A stretch of 47,500 nt of DNA, taken from an uncultured Pelagibacteraceae bacterium. Lineage in GTDB: Bacteria; Pseudomonadota; Alphaproteobacteria; Pelagibacterales; Pelagibacteraceae. The position numbers were made by a program, and so were the translations under genes. The DNA lies in NCBI GenBank assembly GCA_902558225.1, contig CACEDG010000006.1, forward strand, positions 1-47,500. Reading direction: 5' to 3'. The notes under the pieces were generated by a model. The model was not told the origin of the DNA, did not search any database, and saw only the letters and a program-made list of their open reading frames with translations. Positions within the stretch are counted from its first letter, which is position 1. Each line of letters begins with the position of its first letter. Below are positions 8,901 to 16,199 of the stretch, piece by piece.

Positions 8901-10030
8901 TTATTCCAAGCTTGATTATATTTCTTTACCATACTTTTAAGGGGGTAAGAATTAATTATTTTTTTTCTAGAAAAATTTTTTTTTGCAACCCAGTCCAACT
9001 TGCTCAAAATAAAATTGGTATAAACTTGATTAATTTTTTTTTTAAGATCAATCCAGTTCCTTTTTTTGTAGACCCAACCACTTTTTCCAACTATTCTTCT
9101 TGAGTCACCAACATCTGCAACAATACAGGGAATGCTCGTCAACATCTTTTCTGCTATCACATTAGGAAATCCCTCATTTCCTTTACTCGCAAAAATTCCA
9201 ATATCTATTACATTTAATATTTCATTAATAAAATTTGTCTCATCAATTAATATTAAGTAATTATATAAGCCATATTTATTAATTTCTTTAAGAAGATTTT
9301 TATTTTTTTTATTAATATTTTTCCCGATAAGTAACAATTTTAAGTTATGAGGTTTTTTAATCTTTTTTGTAAAAAAACTGAAAGCTTTAAAAAGTGTTTG
9401 AAAATCTTTTTGATCGCTCCATCTTCCTGCAAATCCGAATACAATATTTCGACTTTTAATTTTTATTTTAGATTTCCAATATTTTTCTAGGTTTAAAGAA
9501 TATTTAAATTTTACTTTATCAAAACCATTTTCAATTAATAAAATTTTTTTACTACAATATCCTATATTAGTATGAACTATTGTTGATTTATTAGAACACG
9601 AAATTATTTTATAGGGAATAATGTATGATAAATATGAGGATAATTTTGCAAGAAATATAGTTGATTTATTTGACCATTGAATATCTAAATCGGAATTTCT
9701 TAAATTCCAAAAAATTTTTTTTTTCCCTATAGCTTTTGCCGCGAGCCCCCCAAATACATCTCCATGGTACATCCAGCACTGAACAACATCGGGATTAATC
9801 TTTTTTATTAAAAAGATAAGTTTTAAAAATTGAAATATAAAATTAAAATTTTTTTTTAAATTTAAACAATTAACATAAATTTTTTTTTTTTTTAATAAAT
9901 GACCATAAAATCCCTCATTTGTAAGTGAAATTACATAATGCTCATTCTTATTATCATTTAATATTAGTCTATATAAAACACCCTCGGCTCCACCACTCTT
10001 AAGACCACTTATAATATGTAAAACTTTCAA
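8897..10030 (-). CDS. GT4 glycosyltransferase
   Basis: The 377-residue protein starts KVLHIISGLKSGGAEGVLYRL, the textbook GT4 N-terminus (hydrophobic strand, then GGAE). The donor half has FGFAGRWSDQKDFQTLFKAF and the EX7E motif EGFPNVIAE, followed by IPCIVADVGDSRRIVG. The only sensible start is TTG at 10030, because no ATG or GTG in frame precedes the conserved strand. A 14-base T run (9880-9893 on the plus strand) codes for lysines near residue 50 and is the longest homopolymer I saw in the window. Donor sugar unknown. Confidence 0.9.
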   Translation of the reverse strand: MKVLHIISGLKSGGAEGVLYRLILNDNKNEHYVISLTNEGFYGHLLKKKKIYVNCLNLKKNFNFIFQFLKLIFLIKKINPDVVQCWMYHGDVFGGLAAKAIGKKKIFWNLRNSDLDIQWSNKSTIFLAKLSSYLSYIIPYKIISCSNKSTIVHTNIGYCSKKILLIENGFDKVKFKYSLNLEKYWKSKIKIKSRNIVFGFAGRWSDQKDFQTLFKAFSFFTKKIKKPHNLKLLLIGKNINKKNKNLLKEINKYGLYNYLILIDETNFINEILNVIDIGIFASKGNEGFPNVIAEKMLTSIPCIVADVGDSRRIVGKSGWVYKKRNWIDLKKKINQVYTNFILSKLDWVAKKNFSRKKIINSYPLKSMVKKYNQAWNK

Positions 10031-10034
10031 TTGT

Positions 10035-10967
10035 CTATTTAAAAACCAGATTTTTTTCTAAAATTTTTTTAATTTCATTGTTAAAATTTTTTTTTTCTTT
10101 CCATCCCAAAAGTTTAATTTTTTTATCAGAAATATTATAAGTAAAATCATTAAATGGTCTATCTTTGACAAATTTCGAAAATTTACTTACTTTTTTATTT
10201 GAAATTTTTGATAATTTTTTTATTAGATCAATTATCTTAATTTTAAATTTACCTTTTACATTAAATATTTCTCCATTTTTTGATTTAAAAGTAATGAGAT
10301 GAACTGCAGATACAAAATCATCAATATGAAGAAAATTTCTAATACTCGCACCTTTTCCGTGGATTCTGAGTTTTTTTCCATCATTTATCGCATTAACCGT
10401 AGCTGGTATAATTTTTTCAACATATTGATAATCTCCATACAAATTATTAGCTCTTACGATGCTAATTGGCATTTTATAACATTTGAAATATGTTTGTGAG
10501 ATTATATCTGCACTAGTCTTACTTGCTGAATATGGATTTGTAGGTTCTAGAATTGATTTTTCATTTTTTATAATATTTCTTGTTTCTCCATAAACCTCGT
10601 CGGTACTAATGATTGTTATTTTAATATTTTTTTTTAATCTACATACCTCTAAAAGCGTGTGTGTTCCTAAAGAATTTGTTTTAGTAAATATCAAAGATGT
10701 TGAAAAAGAATTATCTACATGAGACTCAGCTGCAAAATGTATTACATATGATTTTGTTGGAACTGATTTATATAATTTTTTAAAATCGCAAACATCACCT
10801 TTAATAAGTGTATCTTTTCTCCTTTTGTATTTTTTAAAAAAGGTAATGTCTGAAGCATAGGTACACTTGTCATAAACAATTATTTTATCCCATCTATTTT
10901 TATAGGTCTTGTAATAATGTTTTCCAGCAAAGCCAAGCCCACCTGTTAAGAAAAGTATTTTTTGCAT
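10035..10967 (-). CDS. RmlB-like nucleotide-sugar 4,6-dehydratase (extended SDR)
   Basis: This NAD-dependent extended SDR closely follows RmlB. It has the glycine motif GGLGFAG (9-15), YDKCTYASD (32-40) as in RmlB's 'LDKLTYAG', the HFAAESHVD segment (77-85), the Thr-Asp-Glu dehydratase triad at 122-124 (STDEVYGE), and Tyr146/Lys150 in YSASK. Later segments NLYGDYQ and SIRNFLHIDDF are also typical. At 310 residues it is somewhat shorter than usual (about 340-360). It would form a 4-keto-6-deoxyhexose nucleotide, probably dTDP-linked, though no RmlA, RmlC or classical RmlD is visible. The next gene, an RmlD-like SDR overlapping by 22 nt, may reduce its product. Confidence 0.87.
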   Translation of the reverse strand: MQKILFLTGGLGFAGKHYYKTYKNRWDKIIVYDKCTYASDITFFKKYKRRKDTLIKGDVCDFKKLYKSVPTKSYVIHFAAESHVDNSFSTSLIFTKTNSLGTHTLLEVCRLKKNIKITIISTDEVYGETRNIIKNEKSILEPTNPYSASKTSADIISQTYFKCYKMPISIVRANNLYGDYQYVEKIIPATVNAINDGKKLRIHGKGASIRNFLHIDDFVSAVHLITFKSKNGEIFNVKGKFKIKIIDLIKKLSKISNKKVSKFSKFVKDRPFNDFTYNISDKKIKLLGWKEKKNFNNEIKKILEKNLVFK

Positions 10968-11719
10968 TTTTTTAATTGTAATTTTGTTTCATTATGAAAA
11001 TCGTAATTAGATAAATCTATCAGTTTTTTAATTTTTTTAATACATAATGTTTGTGACTTTATTTTTTTTTTTTCAATTATTTTTTTTGAAGAAATTAATT
11101 TTTCCCCAAAATAATATTTTATAATATCTTTAATTTTATAACCCTTTTGAGAACCAACATTAAATGTTCCGAATATCTCTTTTTTTTCAATCTTTTTTAT
11201 TATAGTAATCAAGCTTTTAATGCTTAAAAAGTCTCTTATGCTATTAGTGCTAATATCAAATTCAATTTTTTGTTTTTTAAAAAAGTTTTTATGCATCAAA
11301 CCAAGAAAAGTATTTTTATTTTGATTTTTAATTTCAAAAATATTTGAAAGCCTTAAAATCAAAATTTTTTCAATTTCTTTTTTAAATATTTTTTCAACCT
11401 CAAGTTTGTTATGAGCATAAAAGCTTTGAGGACAAGGACGAATTTTTTCATCACAATTAATAAGATTTGGATATACTTTGGATGTTGAAAAAAAAATTAG
11501 TCTTTGATTTGAAATTCTTTTTAATATTTTTTTTTCAAAAATAAAATTTTTTATTTTTTTTTTTTTATAAATTACAGGTGAGCTCAATAAAAAGATGTTT
11601 TTAAAATTATTAAAATTAATTTTATCAACTTCTTTATGTGATATGTATTTTCCACGAATTGATGGAGAAATTGATTTACAAATAAAGCTATTTTTTCCAA
11701 TAAACAAATTATTCATCAT
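10946..11719 (-). CDS. RmlD/epimerase-like SDR, degenerate nucleotide-binding motif
   Basis: A short (257 residue) extended-SDR relative. Recognisable parts are FFSTSKVYP around residue 80, Tyr101/Lys105 in YAHNKLEVEK, LRLSNIFE, and SIRDFLSIKSL with a C-terminal GTFNVGSQKGYKIKDI. The usual N-terminal GxxGxxG is reduced to 'FIGKNSFIC', so NAD(P) binding may be altered. Its gene lies directly upstream of the RmlB-like dehydratase gene and overlaps it by 22 nt, which suggests it acts on the 4-keto product as a reductase. An inactive or regulatory role is possible given the weak glycine motif. A 13-T run (11554-11566) lies inside the gene. Confidence 0.75.
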   Translation of the reverse strand: MMNNLFIGKNSFICKSISPSIRGKYISHKEVDKINFNNFKNIFLLSSPVIYKKKKIKNFIFEKKILKRISNQRLIFFSTSKVYPNLINCDEKIRPCPQSFYAHNKLEVEKIFKKEIEKILILRLSNIFEIKNQNKNTFLGLMHKNFFKKQKIEFDISTNSIRDFLSIKSLITIIKKIEKKEIFGTFNVGSQKGYKIKDIIKYYFGEKLISSKKIIEKKKIKSQTLCIKKIKKLIDLSNYDFHNETKLQLKKCKKYFS

Positions 11720-12716
11720 TTAATTTTTTTAAGAATTTTAATAATTTTTTATTTAACAAGCTATGTGTATAATTTCTTTTCCAATCTTGATAAAATCTAG
11801 ATCCTATTTCCTTAGATTTTTTTTTATTTTCAATTAGATATTTCAAACTCTCATACCAATCAATTGTATCATAGGCTAGATAACCATTAATGCCATTATT
11901 TATAAAGTTTGAAGAAGAAAATGTATAATCTGAAATTGTTGGAATTTTCAATTGAGCAAAAACCAAATGACGTCCTAGATTGGTAGTTTCTTTAAAAAAA
12001 ATTGAAAAAAAATATTTTTTTTTAAATAAATGTTCAGAGAAATAATAACTCAAGTTTTTTTTAATTTTTTTATCTTTTGAAGGAATTAACTGAGGAACAA
12101 TGCCTATATCTGTGTTCCACAAATATTTATCATAACAATTAAGATGATACTGTTTATGTGTTATTTTCAAATGAGTTTGTTTAGTCTTAAAAATGTTTAT
12201 TTTGCCCTTTCTTTTATAATCATATATTAGAATTAACTCAATTCGATGTTCGGTTGCTAATTTCTTAAAAGCATTTGTAATTCGTGGGTACATATTGGTT
12301 AAATGCTCACGATTACCATGATAAGCAATGACAGTTTTATTTTTGTTTTTTTTATTCCTTTTTAAATTTATTGATGGATAAACTGGGTAAATTAAAGTTG
12401 GTAAATTTGAAAAACTAAAAAAAATTTTTTCTTCAATACCATTTGCTATAATGAAATCGTATTTTAGAAAATCATCATAATTTCCAGCGCGTGGGTCTAC
12501 AACGCCATATAAAACACCCTTTTTTTTTATAAAATTGGAATTTTTTGTACCACTCATAAATAATATAACATCATAATCATTCTCCAAAATTTTTTGTTCA
12601 AATTTTTTAGCAGTAAATTTTATGTTTTTATTTTCTTTAACTAATTTTGTCAGTGATTCTTTATAAAACTTGAATGATGGTGAGTCTGGATTACTACAAC
12701 TTAATAATATTTTCAT
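11709..12716 (-). CDS. GT-B-like protein, probable glycosyltransferase
   Basis: I do not recognise a specific family. The 335-residue protein opens with a GT-B-like strand (MKILLSCSNPDSPS). It has DVILFMSGTKNSNF and GVVDPRAGNYDD in the N-terminal half, and 'KTVIAYHGNREHLTNMYPR' at the domain boundary. A donor-like C-terminal half contains NTDIGIVPQ, then RHLVFAQLKIPTISDYTFSS and NNGINGYLAYDT, equivalent to the 'G-x-N-G-x-L' end of GT4 proteins. No EX7E motif is present. Its ATG overlaps the stop of the upstream ABC gene (ATGA), tying it to flippase-linked glycan assembly. Function as a transferase is inferred. Confidence 0.65.
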   Translation of the reverse strand: MKILLSCSNPDSPSFKFYKESLTKLVKENKNIKFTAKKFEQKILENDYDVILFMSGTKNSNFIKKKGVLYGVVDPRAGNYDDFLKYDFIIANGIEEKIFFSFSNLPTLIYPVYPSINLKRNKKNKNKTVIAYHGNREHLTNMYPRITNAFKKLATEHRIELILIYDYKRKGKINIFKTKQTHLKITHKQYHLNCYDKYLWNTDIGIVPQLIPSKDKKIKKNLSYYFSEHLFKKKYFFSIFFKETTNLGRHLVFAQLKIPTISDYTFSSSNFINNGINGYLAYDTIDWYESLKYLIENKKKSKEIGSRFYQDWKRNYTHSLLNKKLLKFLKKLNDE

Positions 12717-14428
12717 TTTACCTTTAAATTGTTTAAATTAAGAATTGAATCACACACTCTTAAATTTTTTTTTTTGTGTGTGATCAGTATGATTGTTTTG
12801 TCTTTAATTTTAGAGATTAGGTTAATAATATTCGCCTCTGATTTAGAGTCTAGCGAGCTTGTAATTTCATCTAATATAAGTAAGTCTGTATCGTGATAAA
12901 GAGCTCTAGCTATTCCAATTCTTTGTTTTTGACCCCCTGAGATTTTAGAGCCCCTTTCGCCCATTCTTGATTTTAGTCCTTTTGGAAATTTCTTAATCAC
13001 ATCTATTAAATCAGCTTGTTTAATTACTTTACTTAAAAGTTTATAATTAATCTTATTATTTCCAGGAATGCATATATTATTTATTAATGTATCATCAAAC
13101 ATAAAAACTTCCTGTGGTACGTGAGACATTTTCAAATCATCAATATTACTTATCTTTTTTCCATTTTTATCAGTTAAAATGATTGATCCTTTTTTTGGTT
13201 TCAATAAACCTAAAAAAATATTTATCAAAGTAGTTTTACCTGATCCACTGTCTCCAATAATCCCAAATGTCTGATTTTTTTTTAATTTAATTGATAGGTT
13301 TTTAAAAATGTCTTTTTTATCATATTTAAAAAATAATTTATCAATATGAATGTTTTCAAAGTCTATTTTTTTTCTAAATTTTTGCTTTTTCTCGTTTTTT
13401 TGTAAAAATTTGTATAATTTATAAAATGATTTTAGAACTGGAAACATAAAACTCATTACATTTATTGCAACAATAATTCTGGTCATAGCTGGCATAATCC
13501 TAAATGATGCTATAGCAAACGCAGCCATAACTTTTATAATTTCATTTTTAAAATTCGTATCATCTACAGGTAATAAAAGTGAGATGATTATTATACCGAA
13601 GATTAAAAACAATTCTAATGCATTTCTTGGAATATGAGTTATAAATGAATTTTTGCTATTAGCCTCTGATGATTTTTTAATATTAAAATCAAATTTGTCA
13701 GAAAAGATTTTAGATTTATTAACAATTGCAAGTTCCTTTATTCCTGAAAATATTTGAGTTAACAAAAAGATTGAACTTTTATCATGTTTTTGTCTAATTA
13801 AACTTAACTTTGCAACATATTTTTTTAACCATTTAAAAATAAAGAATGCGGGCAATAAGATAAGAAAGAGAATAATTGTAATAAAAGGTTTATAAATTAA
13901 AAAGAATGTGATTATTCCTAATAAGACTGTTAATTCTGTTATAAAAATTAATAAACTGTTGCATCCCTGAGCTATGATATTAATTTCTTGTGTTAAATTG
14001 TGAATTATTTTTGATGAATTATTTGATATGTGAAAACTAAATGGTTGATTTATATAAAGTTGATTTATCCTAATGGCTAGATGACTTCTGACATTGAAAG
14101 CAAATGAAGAATTTCTCCAACTAAAAAATAGACTTACAATAACTTTTGTAAGATAAATGGCTCCAAAAAAAATCAGAAAGTAAATTATTAAAACTTTTAA
14201 ATCTAGGTCTCTAAATGATATATATATAAATCTAGCAAAATCAGTTTTCATAAACGGATTGGACTCTGATATATCTTCCTCAATCAAGAAACCAATAGCC
14301 GGAAAAATTAATGCCAACGAGAAAATCTCGAACAACATAACTGAAAAAGATCCAAATATATTGATATAGAAATCTTTTTTTAGTTTTTTATTAATTAAAT
14401 TAAAAAAGATCCTAAAATTACTAAACAT
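12713..14428 (-). CDS. ABC transporter, fused permease and ATPase (PglK/MsbA-like lipid-oligosaccharide flippase)
   Basis: The 571-residue half-transporter has an N-terminal membrane domain with about six helices (residues 20-330) and a C-terminal ATPase. Catalytic motifs are intact: Walker A GDSGSGKT (392-399), Q-loop VPQE (437-440), signature ISGGQKQR (496-503), Walker B LLILDE (516-521), and the switch His551 in LITHK. Length and layout fit PglK/WlaB-type enzymes that flip undecaprenyl-diphosphate oligosaccharides to the periplasm. No Wzx-type flippase is visible in the window, which supports this role. It starts with ATG directly beside the epimerase stop. A lipid or peptide exporter of the MsbA type is the alternative. 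Confidence 0.9.
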   Translation of the reverse strand: MFSNFRIFFNLINKKLKKDFYINIFGSFSVMLFEIFSLALIFPAIGFLIEEDISESNPFMKTDFARFIYISFRDLDLKVLIIYFLIFFGAIYLTKVIVSLFFSWRNSSFAFNVRSHLAIRINQLYINQPFSFHISNNSSKIIHNLTQEINIIAQGCNSLLIFITELTVLLGIITFFLIYKPFITIILFLILLPAFFIFKWLKKYVAKLSLIRQKHDKSSIFLLTQIFSGIKELAIVNKSKIFSDKFDFNIKKSSEANSKNSFITHIPRNALELFLIFGIIIISLLLPVDDTNFKNEIIKVMAAFAIASFRIMPAMTRIIVAINVMSFMFPVLKSFYKLYKFLQKNEKKQKFRKKIDFENIHIDKLFFKYDKKDIFKNLSIKLKKNQTFGIIGDSGSGKTTLINIFLGLLKPKKGSIILTDKNGKKISNIDDLKMSHVPQEVFMFDDTLINNICIPGNNKINYKLLSKVIKQADLIDVIKKFPKGLKSRMGERGSKISGGQKQRIGIARALYHDTDLLILDEITSSLDSKSEANIINLISKIKDKTIILITHKKKNLRVCDSILNLNNLKVK

Positions 14429-15460
14429 TTACTTAAATTTTTTATAATGATCTAAAAACCATTCACAAAAGCTTTTAACACCTAATTCAATACTTGTTGA
14501 TGGTTTGTATTTTATTTTTTTTATTAATTTTTTGACGTTTGCGTGTGTATTTTTAATATCTCCTTTTTGAAAACTTAAATATTTTTTTTTTGCCTTTTTC
14601 CCTAAACCTTTTTCAATCAAATTAATATAGTACATCAGCTTTGTTGGTCTATCATTACCAATATTATATACTTCAAAAGGAGCTGAGCTACTTGAGGGGT
14701 CAGAGGTTTTTATCGTTTTTTCAATTTTATATTCTCTAAATTTACTTATTTTTGTTAATCTAAATATTGAAAAAACAATGTCATCCACATAAGTAAAATC
14801 TCTAATATGATCTCCGTTATTAAAAATTTTAATAGGTTTATTTTGCATTATATTTTTTGCAAAAGTATACAAAGACATATCAGGTCGTGACCATGGTCCG
14901 TACACTGTAAAAAATCTCAATCCTATAGTATTTATACCATATAAATAACTATAAGAATGCGCCATTAATTCATTTGATCTTTTTGTTGCTGCATAGAGTT
15001 GTAAAGGATGCACAGCATTATTTCTCTCATTAAAAGGAATATCTGTAGACCCTCCATATACACTGCTTGTACTCGCATAGATTAAAGTCGTTTTTCTCTT
15101 TTTTCTCGCTAATTCCAAGATATTTAAAAAACCTAGAATGTTACTATCAATATAAGAATGAGGATTTATTAGTGAATAACGTACACCTGCTTGTGCAGCA
15201 AGATTTACAATTGTATTTAATTTTATTTTATCAAATTTTTTAAAATTTTCCTTTTTGCTTATGTCAAATTTATAGAATTTAAATAATGTTTTATTTTCCT
15301 TTGCTAATCTTTTTAAAATTTTGATTCTTTGCTTCTTTATTCTGACATCATAATAATTATTTAAATTATCTATGGCATAAACTTGAATTTTTTCTTTTAA
15401 AAACTTCTTTGCAAGATGAAAACCTATAAACCCTGCTGCCCCAGTTAACAATATTTTCAT
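14429..15460 (-). CDS. UDP-glucuronate 4-epimerase-like extended SDR
   Basis: This NAD-dependent enzyme is predicted to interconvert UDP-glucuronate and UDP-galacturonate. Evidence includes GAAGFIG (7-13), DNLNNYYDVRIKKQR (31-45), which is specific to this group, NLAAQAGVRYSL (86-97), STSSVYG, Tyr156/Lys160 in YAATK, and RFFTVYGPWSRPDMS. Further on, SSSAPFEVYNIGN and PLxGDIKNTHANV-like residues (KGDIKNTHANVKKL) match the family's 'QPGDVPATYAD' segment. Length 343 is normal. With the TviB-type dehydrogenase it points to uronic acid residues in the polymer. It could act on the TviB product instead of UDP-GlcA. Confidence 0.9.
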   Translation of the reverse strand: MKILLTGAAGFIGFHLAKKFLKEKIQVYAIDNLNNYYDVRIKKQRIKILKRLAKENKTLFKFYKFDISKKENFKKFDKIKLNTIVNLAAQAGVRYSLINPHSYIDSNILGFLNILELARKKRKTTLIYASTSSVYGGSTDIPFNERNNAVHPLQLYAATKRSNELMAHSYSYLYGINTIGLRFFTVYGPWSRPDMSLYTFAKNIMQNKPIKIFNNGDHIRDFTYVDDIVFSIFRLTKISKFREYKIEKTIKTSDPSSSSAPFEVYNIGNDRPTKLMYYINLIEKGLGKKAKKKYLSFQKGDIKNTHANVKKLIKKIKYKPSTSIELGVKSFCEWFLDHYKKFK

Positions 15461-15470
15461 TTATATATGC

Positions 15471-16199
15471 CTATTTTTTAGTTGCTAAAAACTCAATTGA
15501 AACAAATTTATTTCTTAAAAATTTAAAAAATATATTGTTTAAAAATTTTATATTAATAGGTTGATCGATAACATAAAATCCAAAATTTTGAAACTTATTA
15601 AATAACTCATTAGAGTCCAAATAAAAAGTTTTATGGATACTATACTCATAATAATAATTTACTTTATCCTTAAATCTAAAATTTAAACATTCTGACCAAT
15701 GACTAAGTTTAAACAAACTCCAAAAAAAAATTAAATATTTTCTCAAGTTATTTTTAGGAAACCAGTGTACAAAAGGCATTTTTAAATGAACCTCATTGAT
15801 TCTATATTTGGCTGGTAAAATATTATATGAAATACCACCTTTTTTTAAGATTCTATTTATTTCAAGTAAAAAACTATCTTTGTTATCTATATGTTCAATT
15901 ACTTGATTTGTTAAAATAATATCAAAATAATTTGAGTCAAAATTAGTTTTATTATCACTATTAATTAAAAAAATTTTTTTATCATTATCATTTTTTTTTT
16001 GTATATTTGATTGAAGTTTCAATTTATTAATCTCAACACCAAAACAATCAAAATTATTGTTGTTTAAATATTCGATTAATTCGCCTTTTCCACATCCCCA
16101 ATCAAGAATCTTTAAACTTTGATTATCACTGTAATTTTTTGAAAAATTAATAATAACTTTCAAGAATTTATTATAAATTTTTTTTTTATTTTTATTCAT
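15471..16199 (-). CDS. Class I SAM-dependent methyltransferase (Methyltransf_11/UbiE-like)
   Basis: From the ATG at 16199 the protein has 242 residues; an in-frame TTG at 16208 would add three. The SAM loop ILDWGCGKGELIEYL lies near residues 35-49, followed by FGVEINKLKL, NSDNKTNFDS, and FDIILTNQVIEHIDNKDSFL. The 'RILKKGGISYN' motif that ends the catalytic sheet comes next. The rest (HLKMPFVHWFPKN) may form a substrate lid. Its start overlaps the stop of the 914-residue gene by 8 nt. Methylation of a sugar or capping of a chain end is plausible, but the substrate is unknown. Confidence 0.85.
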   Translation of the reverse strand: MNKNKKKIYNKFLKVIINFSKNYSDNQSLKILDWGCGKGELIEYLNNNNFDCFGVEINKLKLQSNIQKKNDNDKKIFLINSDNKTNFDSNYFDIILTNQVIEHIDNKDSFLLEINRILKKGGISYNILPAKYRINEVHLKMPFVHWFPKNNLRKYLIFFWSLFKLSHWSECLNFRFKDKVNYYYEYSIHKTFYLDSNELFNKFQNFGFYVIDQPINIKFLNNIFFKFLRNKFVSIEFLATKK

